Shown: positions 42,037-51,698, numbered from the stretch's first letter. The stretch is 64,000 nucleotides of DNA from Flammeovirga sp. EKP202 (GCF_014534745.1 NZ_JACVVP010000027.1:35871-99870); one strand, 5' to 3'. The notes: a model not told the origin generated them from the sequence alone. Numbers and translations are program-made.

Positions 42037-44271
42037 ATGAATACTTCAACTAAAATAAAACTACTCTTACCGCTCTTACTTTTTATGGCCTTGGTCTCTC
42101 ACGGTCAGAAGCTAGTCAACGATGTGGCAGAACTAAAAGAAGCGATTAAAACAGCAAAATCAGGAGACATTATTCTAATGAAAAATGGCGTTTGGAAAGA
42201 TGCCGAAATCAAATTTAAAGGAGAAGGAACCGAACAACAACCTATTATTTTAAAAGCAGAAACAAACGGAAGTGTATACTTAGAAGGACAGTCTTATATC
42301 GGTATTTCAGGAAAATACCTTCAAGTAGAAGGACTTACTTTCAGAAATGGCTATACACCTACCAATGCAGTAATTAGCTATAGAACAAGCAGTAAAGAAT
42401 TGGCTTACCACTGTAGAGTGACGCAGTGTGTAGTAGAAAGCTACAGTAATCCAGAAAGATATGATGCAGACAAGTGGGTGGAAATGTATGGAAAAAACAA
42501 CACCTTTGACCACAATGCATTAGTTGATAAACGCAACAAAGGGGTGACTTTTACAGTGCGATTAAATAGTGAGGAGAGCTTAGAAAATAACCATATTATT
42601 GAGTACAATTACTTTGGGAAAAGACAGAACTTAGGTTCAAACGGAGGTGAAACATTAAGAATTGGTACTAGTCACTACTCAAGAAAAAACTCTAATTCGA
42701 TTGTCCGTAACAACTACTTCGAAGCATGTGATGGAGAATTAGAAATTATCTCAAACAAATCATGTGGTAACACTTATCAGAACAATGTTTTTGATGAATG
42801 CAAAGGTACGTTGACGATGCGTCATGGAGAAAGAACATTAGTGGAGAACAATTATTTCTTGGGAAATAGAAAACACAATACTGGAGGAATCAGAGTCATC
42901 AATGAGTATCAAACGGTAAAGAATAACTATTTAAGTGGATTGACGGGCTACCGTTTTAGAGGAGCATTAGTAGTGATGAATGGAGTGCCAAACTCGCCTT
43001 TGAACCGCTACAATCAAGTGGTAGGTGCAAAGATCACGAACAACATCATTATTGATAGCGATCACATTCAGTTGTGTGCGGGTAGTGATGATGAAAGATC
43101 AGCAACGCCAGTAGATTCTCATTTTGATCAAAATGTATTGATGACAAGTACAAACCCTCAACTTTTTACAGTGTATGATGATATTTCAGGGATTAGTTTT
43201 AATGGAAATTACATTAACCAAGAAGAAAATACACCAAAGGAAGAAGGGTTTAAAAAAGTAGAGTTTGAACTATCAGAAAATGAAAACGGTTTGATGGTTC
43301 CTTCAAAGAAAATCTTAAAGAAAATTGGTTTTGAGGGAGAGGTGAAATTACCAGTGGCGAAAGCAGAAGTTGGACCGTCTTATTATCAAAAAGATAAAAA
43401 TAGATTAGGATTGAATGATGGAAAGGTCATTGAGGTTACACCAGGAATTAATACAGTCATTGATGCTTACAATCAATCTAAAGCAGGTGATGTGTTGCTA
43501 TTGAAAGGAAGTCAAGAATACATTCTGACAAAGACCTTATTTGTAATGCATCCCATCACGATTAAAAGTGATGATCAAGCAGTATTAAAATCAGAAAAAT
43601 CAGTTGCCATTCAAATCGAAAATGGAGGTGATTTAGAACTGAATAACTTATTGATTGATGCTTCAGACGCTCCAGATCAGTCTGGAAATGCAATTGTCAG
43701 TACGAGTAAATACTCTATGAACGATAACTACATTTTCAAGACGATTGATTGTTCAGTGAAGAGCTTAAACATCAACCATACTTTCAACTTCTTAAAGATT
43801 TATCCTTCCACAATGGCGGATACAATCCAAATTCAAAATACAAATTTTGAAGATGTAACGGGAGCAATTTTAGCCTTGGATAAAGAAGTGGATGACTTGG
43901 GAATGTATAACGCAGAGTACGTGATCATCGATCAATCCAACTTCAAAAACATCGGAAATACAATCGCTGATGTGTACAGAGGAGGAACGGATGAAAGTAC
44001 TTTCGGACCTAACGTAAGTGTAACAAATTCTACATTCGAGGAGGTAGGAAAAGATAAAAGAAATAAGGAAATGTCTTCATTGACTTTCCATGGAGTACAG
44101 CATTTGGTCGTTGAAGATTGCCTTTGGAAAAAGAGTGCTCCACTGAAATTATTCTTGACCAACGGAGAGCCCATTTCCATCATCAAAGACTGCACATTTG
44201 ATGAAACAGAAAAGGTGGTGGCGAACTCGGATCAATACAGTTTAGAAAACGTGAAAATGATCAATAAGTAA
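42037..44271 (+). CDS. Alginate lyase, polysaccharide lyase family 6, two-domain type
   Basis: I choose the Met at 42037 (744 residues) because it directly opens a signal peptide (KIKLLLPLLLFMALVSHGQ). The N-terminal parallel beta-helix (about 25-400) carries the PL6 block GSNGGETLRIGTS near residue 205, which holds the catalytic Arg, with the Lys/Arg-rich segment VDKRNKGVTF just upstream. A second beta-helix (about 470-744) gives the long, AlyGC-like architecture. PL6 enzymes cleave alginate by beta-elimination, often poly-M or MG bonds, and use calcium. It is exported, periplasmic or surface-exposed. Its stop codon overlaps the PL17 start (TAATG). Confidence 0.92.
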   Translation: MNTSTKIKLLLPLLLFMALVSHGQKLVNDVAELKEAIKTAKSGDIILMKNGVWKDAEIKFKGEGTEQQPIILKAETNGSVYLEGQSYIGISGKYLQVEGLTFRNGYTPTNAVISYRTSSKELAYHCRVTQCVVESYSNPERYDADKWVEMYGKNNTFDHNALVDKRNKGVTFTVRLNSEESLENNHIIEYNYFGKRQNLGSNGGETLRIGTSHYSRKNSNSIVRNNYFEACDGELEIISNKSCGNTYQNNVFDECKGTLTMRHGERTLVENNYFLGNRKHNTGGIRVINEYQTVKNNYLSGLTGYRFRGALVVMNGVPNSPLNRYNQVVGAKITNNIIIDSDHIQLCAGSDDERSATPVDSHFDQNVLMTSTNPQLFTVYDDISGISFNGNYINQEENTPKEEGFKKVEFELSENENGLMVPSKKILKKIGFEGEVKLPVAKAEVGPSYYQKDKNRLGLNDGKVIEVTPGINTVIDAYNQSKAGDVLLLKGSQEYILTKTLFVMHPITIKSDDQAVLKSEKSVAIQIENGGDLELNNLLIDASDAPDQSGNAIVSTSKYSMNDNYIFKTIDCSVKSLNINHTFNFLKIYPSTMADTIQIQNTNFEDVTGAILALDKEVDDLGMYNAEYVIIDQSNFKNIGNTIADVYRGGTDESTFGPNVSVTNSTFEEVGKDKRNKEMSSLTFHGVQHLVVEDCLWKKSAPLKLFLTNGEPISIIKDCTFDETEKVVANSDQYSLENVKMINK

Positions 44272-46505
44272 TGTTGATGAAGAAATTATATACAGTAGTT
44301 TGCTTTATAATGTGTGTTTCAACTCTCTTCGCTCAGTCAGTAACACTGACTGAAGGAGAAGTTGAGGAGATCGTAGCGGTAGATAATCAAGGGAATCTAT
44401 TTGGTGCATCACTTGTGCAAGCAGAAAAGGAATTAGCTCCTTATCTGGAAAGTGGTTTGGATGTTCCAACTCCCAAAGATCTAGCTGGAGGTTACACGCA
44501 TACCCAACATAAAGTGAATTACTTTACAATGCAGAAGGCAGGGTTACTTTTCCAGATTACAGGAAAAGAAGCTTACGCTGAACTGATCAAAACAACTTTA
44601 GAGAAGTACTTGAAGCAATACCCGACTTGGGGGAGGCATCCTTCTGAAAAGTCATACGCAAGAGGGAAAATCTTCTGGCAATGTTTAAATGATGCCAATT
44701 GGTTGGTTTACACAAGTCAAGCTTACGGAAGTATATATAGTTGGTTAAGCGAAAAAGAGAAAAAGGGATTTAATGAAAAGCTTTTTGTACCGATGGCAAA
44801 TTTCTTATCCATCGAAACACCTCACTTTTTTAACCGCTTACACAACCATAGTACTTGGGCCAATGCAGGTGTAGGGATGATTGGTTTGGTGATGCAAAAT
44901 GAAGATTTAATTCAGAAAGCATTGTATGGATTGCCAATAGATACCAAAGCTGCTACGGACAACGATGGTGGAAGTATTCAAAAAGAAGGACAAACGAAAG
45001 CAGGTTTCTTGGCTCAAATCGATCACTCTTTTTCACCTGACGGTTATTACACGGAGGGTCCTTATTACCAACGTTATGCGATGTATCCTTTCTTGATTTT
45101 CGCTCTCTCATTGGAACATCAAAAGAAGGACTTAAAGATCTTTGAATACAGAGAAGGCGTATTGTTGAAAGCCATTGATGCATTATTGCAACAAACAGAT
45201 GATGATGGAGAGTTCTTTCCATTAAATGACGCTCAAAAAGGAATGTCTTATTTCTCAAGAGAATTACAATTGTCACTGGCTTTAGGATATTATTATGGCA
45301 ATCAAGATGAAGGTTTATTATCCCTGATTCAAAAGCAAAATAGAGTGCCGTTGACCTATTCTGGATGGAAATCAGCTATTGGTTTAGCCAAAGGAAAAGG
45401 AAAGAAATTTGATAAGCGATCAATCTATTTAAGTGATGGCCCTCAAGGTGAAAAGGGAGGAATCGGTGTTTTGAGAAGTCAGGAACATGAGCTAATCATG
45501 AAGTTCACTCAACACGGTATGGGACACGGACATTTCGATCGACTTTCTTACAGCTTGAATTATGATGGAAACGAGATTCTTCAAGATTACGGAGCTGCAA
45601 GATATGTCAACATTCATCAAAAAGATGGAGGTGGATATTTAAAAGAAAATAAAACGTGGGCGAAGCAGACCATTGCACATAACACGGTAGTAATCGACGG
45701 ACAATCGCAGTTTGATGGAAAGGTAAAAGTAGCCGATCGAATTGCTCCAGACGAGTTTGTTTTTTCAGCAGATAATCAAAAAGTACAAGTGGTAAGTGCC
45801 AAAGAAAACAATGCGTATGAAGGCGTTGAACTCTTCAGAACATTGGCTTTGGTAACGAATGAGAGCTTTGAAAATCCATTGGTGATTGACCTTTACAATG
45901 TGAAGCTTTCTGAAGAGGCAGAAATCGAATTACCTTATCATTATCACGGTCAGTTTATGTCATCGAGCATAGATTTGACAAGGAATCAAACTTTAAGCCC
46001 ACTGGGTGAAGAAGACGGTTATCAGCACTTATGGAAGGTAGCAGAAGGTGAAGCGGATCAAGATTACGAACAGATCAATTGGTTTGATAAGACACGTTTC
46101 TACACATTAAATGTAGCTTCAAATAAAGGAGATCAATTGATTATGGCAAGATTAGGTGCTAATGATCCCAACTTCAATTTGAGAAACGATCCTTGTTTTA
46201 TTCTGAAAAGAAAAGGGCAAAAAGGGAATAACCTGATGGCTTCTGTACTAGAAACTCACGGTAGTTATTCTACGGTAACAGAAGCCTCAAGAAATTCATA
46301 CGGGAATATAAATAGTGTAACAATTTCATTTCAGACGGACGAATATACAGCGGTAAGCTTTACTAACAAACAAGATGAAGAATGGACCTTCATCATTTCA
46401 ACTATTGACAAATCAGGTCAAACAACACATGAGATTACGATCGAAGATAGAGAGTACAAATGGGGCGGTCCATTCGCCCTATTTCAAAATGATTTAAAAC
46501 AGTAA
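44271..46505 (+). CDS. Oligoalginate lyase, polysaccharide lyase family 17
   Basis: The 744-residue protein (or 742 from the Met at 44277) has a signal peptide (ending LFAQ). An alpha-toroid alginate-lyase domain (about 40-370) includes NHSTWANAGVGMIGLVM (catalytic Asn/His region) and the Tyr-bearing YTEGPYYQRYAMYPF. A heparinase II/III-like beta domain begins near 395, with HGMGHGHFDRLSYSL carrying conserved His residues. PL17 enzymes act exolytically on oligomers and release the unsaturated monomer that rearranges to DEH. The start overlaps the PL6 stop by one base, showing translational coupling. Location is probably periplasmic. Confidence 0.94.
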   Translation: MLMKKLYTVVCFIMCVSTLFAQSVTLTEGEVEEIVAVDNQGNLFGASLVQAEKELAPYLESGLDVPTPKDLAGGYTHTQHKVNYFTMQKAGLLFQITGKEAYAELIKTTLEKYLKQYPTWGRHPSEKSYARGKIFWQCLNDANWLVYTSQAYGSIYSWLSEKEKKGFNEKLFVPMANFLSIETPHFFNRLHNHSTWANAGVGMIGLVMQNEDLIQKALYGLPIDTKAATDNDGGSIQKEGQTKAGFLAQIDHSFSPDGYYTEGPYYQRYAMYPFLIFALSLEHQKKDLKIFEYREGVLLKAIDALLQQTDDDGEFFPLNDAQKGMSYFSRELQLSLALGYYYGNQDEGLLSLIQKQNRVPLTYSGWKSAIGLAKGKGKKFDKRSIYLSDGPQGEKGGIGVLRSQEHELIMKFTQHGMGHGHFDRLSYSLNYDGNEILQDYGAARYVNIHQKDGGGYLKENKTWAKQTIAHNTVVIDGQSQFDGKVKVADRIAPDEFVFSADNQKVQVVSAKENNAYEGVELFRTLALVTNESFENPLVIDLYNVKLSEEAEIELPYHYHGQFMSSSIDLTRNQTLSPLGEEDGYQHLWKVAEGEADQDYEQINWFDKTRFYTLNVASNKGDQLIMARLGANDPNFNLRNDPCFILKRKGQKGNNLMASVLETHGSYSTVTEASRNSYGNINSVTISFQTDEYTAVSFTNKQDEEWTFIISTIDKSGQTTHEITIEDREYKWGGPFALFQNDLKQ

Positions 46506-46526
46506 AAACATAAAATATTAAGCAAG

Positions 46527-46880
46527 ATGGAAGCATTAAAAGCAAGCAAAGAATTTTTATTTTCAAGCGAACTACCTTGGGAAGAAGTAGGACCAGGTTT
46601 GAAGCGTCAGATCATGGGTTACGATGATAAAATTCTGATGGCGAGAGTACTTTTTGAAAAAGGAGCAATTGGTACGGTACATGAGCATCACCATAGTCAA
46701 GCCACTTATGTAGTATCGGGTCAATTTGAATTACAGGTGGGTGATGAGAAGAAGGTAATCGGCCCTGGAGATGGATTTTACATTCCTCCTCACGTTGATC
46801 ACGGTGCAGTTTGCTTAGAAGCAGGCGAGTTGATCGATGTATTTAGTCCTATTCGTGAAGACTTTTTCGATCAGAAATAA
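46527..46880 (+). CDS. kdgF: Cupin protein KdgF, unsaturated uronate cyclisation
   Basis: The 117-residue single-cupin protein has the metal site H-E-H-H-H-S-Q (about residues 52-58), followed by the second cupin motif PGDGFYIPPHVDHGA. KdgF converts the unsaturated uronate from alginate or pectin lyases to the linear keto form DEH. The small size, position directly after PL17, and one-base overlap (TAATG) with the following transporter gene all support this call. There is no signal peptide, so it acts in the cytoplasm. That implies the carrier may bring in the unsaturated monomer itself. Confidence 0.9.
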   Translation: MEALKASKEFLFSSELPWEEVGPGLKRQIMGYDDKILMARVLFEKGAIGTVHEHHHSQATYVVSGQFELQVGDEKKVIGPGDGFYIPPHVDHGAVCLEAGELIDVFSPIREDFFDQK

Positions 46881-48199
46881 TGGCTACGGGCATAAAATTA
46901 CCTGAGGAGGAGATTAAAGGAAAAGTTTCCTCTTCAACCGGAGGTTTTAAGCTAAAAGGTCTCCGTTGGTGGATCATCGGTTTGGTATGTTTGGCAACAG
47001 TTATCAATTACATTGACCGTTTGGCAATGGCAATGATGTGGCCGGATATCGCCCAAGATCTGAACATGACAAAAAACGATTATGCATTAATCTTGAACGT
47101 CTTTATGATTGCTTATGCAATTGGACAGTCAGTTTCTGGAAAGATGTTTGATAAGATTGGGACGCGCTTAGGCTTTGTAGTTTCAATCACCGTTTGGGGT
47201 ATCGCTACAATGCTTCACGCAGTGGCAAGAGGTGTGACTTCATTTGCAGGATTTAGAATAATGCTAGGAATGGGTGAAGCTGGTAACTGGCCGGGAGCAG
47301 CAAAGAATAATGCAGAGTGGTTTCCAGCGAAAGAAAGAGCTTTGGCACAAGGGATTTTCAATTCCGGAGCGGCATTAGGATCTGTCATCGCACCACCTTT
47401 GATTGCCATTGTTTGGGCGACTTACGGTTGGGAAAAGACGTTCTTATTCCTTGGTGGATTAGGTTTAGTATGGATCATCCCTTGGTTAATTATCAATAAA
47501 GGGATTCCTGCAAAACACCCGTGGATCACGAAAGCAGAAAAGGAGTTTATACAAGGTGATCAAGAGGAAAAGAAAGAAGATAAGCCGGGTTTAAGTATGA
47601 AAGCAATTCTTTCACAAAAGGCTTCATGGTCGGTACTAATGTCCCGTTTCTTTATCGAACCCATCTGGTGGTTATTCGTAGGTTGGATGCCATTATATCT
47701 TTCAGATACGTATGGATTCAATGTCAAAGAAATTGGTTACTTCGCATGGGTTCCATACGTAGGAGCAGCATTGGGAAGTGTATCAGGCGGTTATTTCTCT
47801 GGGAAATTGATGCAAGCAGGAGCATCGGTAGATCTAGCAAGAAAGAGAACCATTTTTATCGGTGGAATCATCATGTTTGTTGGACTATTGGCAACTATAT
47901 TTTTGGCAGACAGTGCATTGAAATTTGTACTTATCGTAGCCATGGTATTGTATGGTTTCCAGTTTGTAATCAGCAACATTCAAACTATACCAAGCGATTT
48001 ATTTACAGGTAAATCAGTAGGGTCATTGGCAGGACTTGGAGGTACGGTCGGCGTATTTTCGGTCATCATTATGAATTTTTTAGTACCAGTTATTTCAAGC
48101 TACTCTTACGTTCCCATCTTCGTGATGATCGCAGCGTTTGTACCATTAGGAGTAGGGTCGATCTATCTGTTTGCTAAAGAAATCAAATCAATTAATTAA
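46880..48199 (+). CDS. MFS transporter, anion:cation symporter (hexuronate) family
   Basis: The 439-residue protein has 12 helices. The first reads CLATVINYIDRLAMAMMWP, containing the N-Y-x-D-R motif of the ACS family (ExuT, GarP, DgoT). The loop after helix 2 is GKMFDKIGTRLGF. Helix 4 onward shows GMGEAGNWPGAAKNNAEWFP, the family hallmark for organic-anion binding. It should carry alginate monomer (DEH or its precursor) with a cation across the inner membrane. It is translationally coupled to kdgF. A 12-bp inverted repeat separates it from the reductase gene. Confidence 0.93.
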   Translation: MATGIKLPEEEIKGKVSSSTGGFKLKGLRWWIIGLVCLATVINYIDRLAMAMMWPDIAQDLNMTKNDYALILNVFMIAYAIGQSVSGKMFDKIGTRLGFVVSITVWGIATMLHAVARGVTSFAGFRIMLGMGEAGNWPGAAKNNAEWFPAKERALAQGIFNSGAALGSVIAPPLIAIVWATYGWEKTFLFLGGLGLVWIIPWLIINKGIPAKHPWITKAEKEFIQGDQEEKKEDKPGLSMKAILSQKASWSVLMSRFFIEPIWWLFVGWMPLYLSDTYGFNVKEIGYFAWVPYVGAALGSVSGGYFSGKLMQAGASVDLARKRTIFIGGIIMFVGLLATIFLADSALKFVLIVAMVLYGFQFVISNIQTIPSDLFTGKSVGSLAGLGGTVGVFSVIIMNFLVPVISSYSYVPIFVMIAAFVPLGVGSIYLFAKEIKSIN

Positions 48200-48208
48200 A
48201 AATCAACC

Positions 48209-48272
48209 TCTCACTTATTCATTCTCAGTTATCAAGAGGTAGCTAATTTATTTCATTTCAGAATAAGTGAGA
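48209..48272 (+). promoter_or_regulatory. 12-bp intercistronic inverted repeat before the DEH reductase gene
   Basis: TCTCACTTATTC (48209-48220) and GAATAAGTGAGA (48261-48272) are perfect complements with a 40-nt loop, ending 15 bases before the start codon at 48288. There is no T-run. The position suggests a processing, stability or translation-control element. Confidence 0.55.
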
Positions 48273-48287
48273 ACAAACAAAATCATT

Positions 48288-49040
48288 ATGTTATTAGAAA
48301 ACAAAGTAGCCATCGTTACTGGCGGAGCAAGAGACATCGGAAAAGCAGTATCATTAAAATTAGCAAGTGAAGGAGCAAAAGTAGTGATCAACTATTTTGA
48401 TAATGAAGCACAAGCAACTCAAACTTTAATAGAGATTAAGGCACTAGGTGGCGAAGCAATCATTTTACAAGGTGATATGACGAAGAAAGAAGACGTAGAT
48501 AACGTAGTAGCTCAAACAAAAGCGGCTTACGGTGATCAAGTAGACATCTTAGTAAACGTAGCAGGTGGATTAGTAGCTAGAAAGAAAATCGACGAAATGG
48601 ATCTTGATTTCTTCAACTTCGTGATCCAATTGAACTTAAATACAGCATTCTTAATGACACAAGCTGTAGCTCCATTAATGCCAAAAGGTAGCTCAATTGT
48701 CAACTTCGCATCACAAGCGGGTAAAGACGGTGGCGGACCAGGTGCAAGTGCTTACGCTACAGCAAAAGGTGCATTGATGACGTTCACGCGTTCAATGGCA
48801 AAAGAATTAGGACCAAAAGGTATCAGAGTGAACTCACTTTGCCCAGGTATGATTGCAACTACTTTCCATGATACATTTACAGCAACAGCAGTACGTGAAA
48901 AAGTAGCTGTTTCTACACCACTAGGTAGAGAAGGTAGAGCAGAAGAAGTAGCTGATTTCGTGACTTGTTTAGCTTCAGATCAGTCAACTTTTGTGACAGG
49001 TACAAATATCGATATCAACGGAGGATTAATGTTCTCATAA
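48288..49040 (+). CDS. SDR-family DEH reductase
   Basis: The 250-residue protein is a classical short-chain dehydrogenase. The cofactor loop is VTGGARDIG (residues 11-19), the structural Asn in ILVNVAGG, the catalytic Ser in NFASQAG, and Y-x-x-x-K in SAYATAKGAL. In this operon it should reduce 4-deoxy-L-erythro-5-hexoseulose uronate (DEH) to 2-keto-3-deoxygluconate using NAD(P)H. The Asp following the second strand (NYFDNEAQ) lacks an obvious Arg for NADPH, so cofactor preference is uncertain. I place the start at 48288, since the GTG seven codons earlier lies in the inverted repeat. Confidence 0.9.
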   Translation: MLLENKVAIVTGGARDIGKAVSLKLASEGAKVVINYFDNEAQATQTLIEIKALGGEAIILQGDMTKKEDVDNVVAQTKAAYGDQVDILVNVAGGLVARKKIDEMDLDFFNFVIQLNLNTAFLMTQAVAPLMPKGSSIVNFASQAGKDGGGPGASAYATAKGALMTFTRSMAKELGPKGIRVNSLCPGMIATTFHDTFTATAVREKVAVSTPLGREGRAEEVADFVTCLASDQSTFVTGTNIDINGGLMFS

Positions 49041-49041
49041 T

Positions 49042-50076
49042 ATGAAGAAGGTCGTAACATTTGGCGAATTACTTTACCGTTTTTCGCCAATGGGCAACCT
49101 TCGATTCTCTCAAGCCAACCAATACGAAGCAACTGTAGGAGGTGCTGAAGCCAACATCGCTATTTCTCTGGCACAGTACGGAAGTGAAGTGGAGTACGTG
49201 AGTATTGTTCCTGATAATGCATTGGGACAATTTGCAGTACGCGAAGTAAAAAAATGGGGTGCAGGAGTAGAAGGAGTCCAATTTGGAGGAGATAAAATGG
49301 GAATGTACTTCCTTGAAAAAGGAGGTTCTCTAAGAGGTGGAAATGTAATCTATGATCGTGCGGGAGCAAGTATCACTCATGTAGATGCAGATACGTTTGA
49401 TTGGGATAAGATCCTTGAAGACGCCGATTGGTTTCACTGGTCTGGTATCACGCCAGCCTTATCAAAAGGTGCCGCTGCTGCTAACCTTGCAGCCGTAGAA
49501 ACTGCCTTTAAAAAAGGAATTCCAGTTTCATGTGATTTAAATTATAGAAGCAAGCTTTGGAAGTATGGTGTAGATCCAAAACACATCATGCCTAAACTAT
49601 TGGAAAACACAACAATCTGTTTAGCCAATGAAGAAGATGTTTCTAAATACTTAGGCATTGTTCCTCAGGAGTCTGATTACGAAGAAGTAGAAGGATTTGA
49701 TAAGCGATGTTATAAGTTTATCAGTCGAGAAGTGATGAAAGCCTTTCCAAATTTGGATTATGTGATCACTACTTTAAGACAAACCATCAACGCTTCTCAC
49801 AACAGATGGTCGGGTGTAAGTTATGATGGAGAAAACTTTGTAAAAGGCGAAGTACATGAAATTCCATCTATCATTGATAGAGTAGGAGGAGGAGATTCGT
49901 TTATGGCGGCTTATATCCATGGAAAAAGAAAATTTGTGGTAGACAAAGAAGCATTGGATTTTGCATTAGCCGCTTCCGCTTACAAGCTATCTATTCCAGG
50001 TGATTATAACATTGCCACAGAGGAAGAAGTATTCCAGATCATGGACAAAAACAGTATCAAAAAAATCAATCGATAA
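49042..50076 (+). CDS. kdgK: 2-keto-3-deoxygluconate kinase (PfkB family)
   Basis: The 344-residue sugar kinase has the first PfkB region at about residues 32-50 (ATVGGAEANIAISLAQYGSE). The second signature is at 278-286 (DRVGGGDSF), where the Asp is the catalytic base and the Gly-rich turn binds ATP. It phosphorylates 2-keto-3-deoxygluconate to KDPG in the cytoplasm. It starts one base after the reductase stop codon, and the KDPG aldolase gene starts one base after its own stop. The tight spacing matches the metabolic order. About 30 residues longer than typical KDG kinases. Confidence 0.92.
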   Translation: MKKVVTFGELLYRFSPMGNLRFSQANQYEATVGGAEANIAISLAQYGSEVEYVSIVPDNALGQFAVREVKKWGAGVEGVQFGGDKMGMYFLEKGGSLRGGNVIYDRAGASITHVDADTFDWDKILEDADWFHWSGITPALSKGAAAANLAAVETAFKKGIPVSCDLNYRSKLWKYGVDPKHIMPKLLENTTICLANEEDVSKYLGIVPQESDYEEVEGFDKRCYKFISREVMKAFPNLDYVITTLRQTINASHNRWSGVSYDGENFVKGEVHEIPSIIDRVGGGDSFMAAYIHGKRKFVVDKEALDFALAASAYKLSIPGDYNIATEEEVFQIMDKNSIKKINR

Positions 50077-50077
50077 A

Positions 50078-50767
50078 ATGGCAAGATTCAGTAGAATTGA
50101 TGTAGCCTTGAGCATGAAAGAAGGTGGGATTGTTCCCGTCTTTTATCATGCCGATGCCACAGTGTGTTGGGAAGTGGTAAAAGCATGTTATAATGCAGGA
50201 ATCCGAGTTTTCGAATTTACAAACCGAGGAGATAATGCCCACAAAGTTTTTGATGAGGTATTGAAGAAAGTGATCAAAGAAGCACCTGAAATGAAAATGG
50301 GTGTGGGTTCAATTGTCGATGACGTTACAGCCGGATTATATATTCAAAATGGAGCTGATTTTATCGTTTCACCACTGTTGAACCCAAGTATTGGAAAGGT
50401 TTGTAACCGAAGAAAAGTAGCTTGGATGCCAGGTTGTGGTTCTGTCACTGAGATTTCTTATGCAGAAGAATTAGGTGCTGAAGTCGTAAAGATTTTCCCA
50501 GGACTACAAGTGGGAGGACCTGAGTTTGTAAAAGGTGTCAAAGCACCAATGCCTTGGTCGAGCATTATGCCAACAGGTGGAGTACAACCTCAATTCGATG
50601 AATTAAAAAAATGGTTTGATGCAGGAGTGCATTGTGTGGGATTAGGCTCACAGTTGATGGATTCTAAAATGATTTCCTCAGGTAACTTCACTGCATTGGA
50701 AGAACATATTAAAAATGTCTATCAAATAGCTCAAGAAGCGATGGGCAGAGAAACTGTACTTGTATAA
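50078..50767 (+). CDS. eda: KDPG aldolase (Eda/KdgA-like)
   Basis: From the Met at 50078 it is 229 residues. The (beta/alpha)8 barrel shows GIVPVFYHAD at the start. The catalytic Glu is in the strand VFEFTNRGDNAH (family EVTLRTP). The Schiff-base Lys is in EVVKIFPGLQVGG (family LKFFPAE), and the phosphate loop is MPTGGVQP. Several family residues differ from E. coli Eda, for instance SPLLNPSIGKVC instead of SPGLTE, which marks a Bacteroidota subfamily. It splits KDPG into pyruvate and glyceraldehyde 3-phosphate, completing the pathway. An upstream in-frame extension into the kinase gene is not credible. Confidence 0.9.
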   Translation: MARFSRIDVALSMKEGGIVPVFYHADATVCWEVVKACYNAGIRVFEFTNRGDNAHKVFDEVLKKVIKEAPEMKMGVGSIVDDVTAGLYIQNGADFIVSPLLNPSIGKVCNRRKVAWMPGCGSVTEISYAEELGAEVVKIFPGLQVGGPEFVKGVKAPMPWSSIMPTGGVQPQFDELKKWFDAGVHCVGLGSQLMDSKMISSGNFTALEEHIKNVYQIAQEAMGRETVLV

Positions 50768-50780
50768 TTTTGATAAAGCG

Positions 50781-51683
50781 ATGAACAGACTTTTTACTTT
50801 AACACTACTTTCTTTCTTTTTTATTAATGCTCAATGCAAGTCGGATGCTGTTGAACCTTCCCAAGAAAATGAGGAAATCATTGACGAAGAAATAGATAAT
50901 GATCTCACTGAGAAAGATACAACTGATACAACAAACGAAGACACAGTTATAGTCACTCCAGACTATGATCTTCCTTACGTTATACTCAATTTAAATAATT
51001 GGAAACTGAATGCGTTTGAGGGGGAATTAGATAATTTGGAGTACGTTGATAGGATATCTGATTTAGCCAATTATTCTAATGAATATTGGTTCTATTCTTC
51101 AGCTGAAAATTGGGTAACTTTTAAATGTTATGCAGGTTTTCCTACTTCTTCAGGTTCTGGGAATCCGCGTACAGAATTGAGGGAGTTAGAAGATGATGGA
51201 AAAACCAATAGTTATTGGGATGGAACAAAGGGTACTCATGAAATGGAGTGGGAGTTTAACGTAGAAAACTTACCAAGCTCAGGGAAATTATGTTTTGGGC
51301 AAATTCATGGACCTTCAGATTCTTATGATGACGTTATTAGAGTACAATTTCAAGGGGATAAAAACCAAAGTGAAGGAGATGTACGCTTAAAGATAATGGG
51401 ATGGGTAACGGAAGAAAATGATGATAATGAAGGTGATTTTATTGATGGAGATTGGTCTTTGGATACCATTTATCGATTCCGATTAATTTTCGAAAATGAA
51501 AACTTGATTTTGTATTCAATTGTGAAAGAAGAACCTATAGAAATTTACCGTTTTGAAGGATGTGGAAGTACTGAAAACTACTTCAAAGCAGGACTTTATA
51601 TGCAATCCATGCAAAACAAACCTTATAATTTGGAGGATTACGGACAAGTATCAATGTCATACTTGTCGGTTACTCATCAGTAA
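50781..51683 (+). CDS. Alginate lyase, polysaccharide lyase family 7 (single-domain lipoprotein)
   Basis: From the Met at 50781 it is 300 residues. A hydrophobic signal ends in NAQC, which may be a lipobox with an unusual Gln at -1. A Glu/Asp/Thr-rich linker (about residues 25-65) leads to the PL7 domain (about 70-300). The three family motifs are present: RTELREL, QIHG and YFKAGLYMQS, which supply the catalytic Arg, His and Tyr. It should cleave alginate internally at the cell surface. The lyase domain is very similar to the one in the next gene. The gap to the aldolase gene is 13 bases, so it ends the operon. Confidence 0.92.
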   Translation: MNRLFTLTLLSFFFINAQCKSDAVEPSQENEEIIDEEIDNDLTEKDTTDTTNEDTVIVTPDYDLPYVILNLNNWKLNAFEGELDNLEYVDRISDLANYSNEYWFYSSAENWVTFKCYAGFPTSSGSGNPRTELRELEDDGKTNSYWDGTKGTHEMEWEFNVENLPSSGKLCFGQIHGPSDSYDDVIRVQFQGDKNQSEGDVRLKIMGWVTEENDDNEGDFIDGDWSLDTIYRFRLIFENENLILYSIVKEEPIEIYRFEGCGSTENYFKAGLYMQSMQNKPYNLEDYGQVSMSYLSVTHQ

Positions 51684-51698
51684 TTTATTATACTGTTT

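Noticed and set aside
47626..48012. 128-codon plus-strand frame inside the alginate MFS gene
   Set aside because: It overlaps a clear transporter gene in the same direction but another frame, with no start context or motif.
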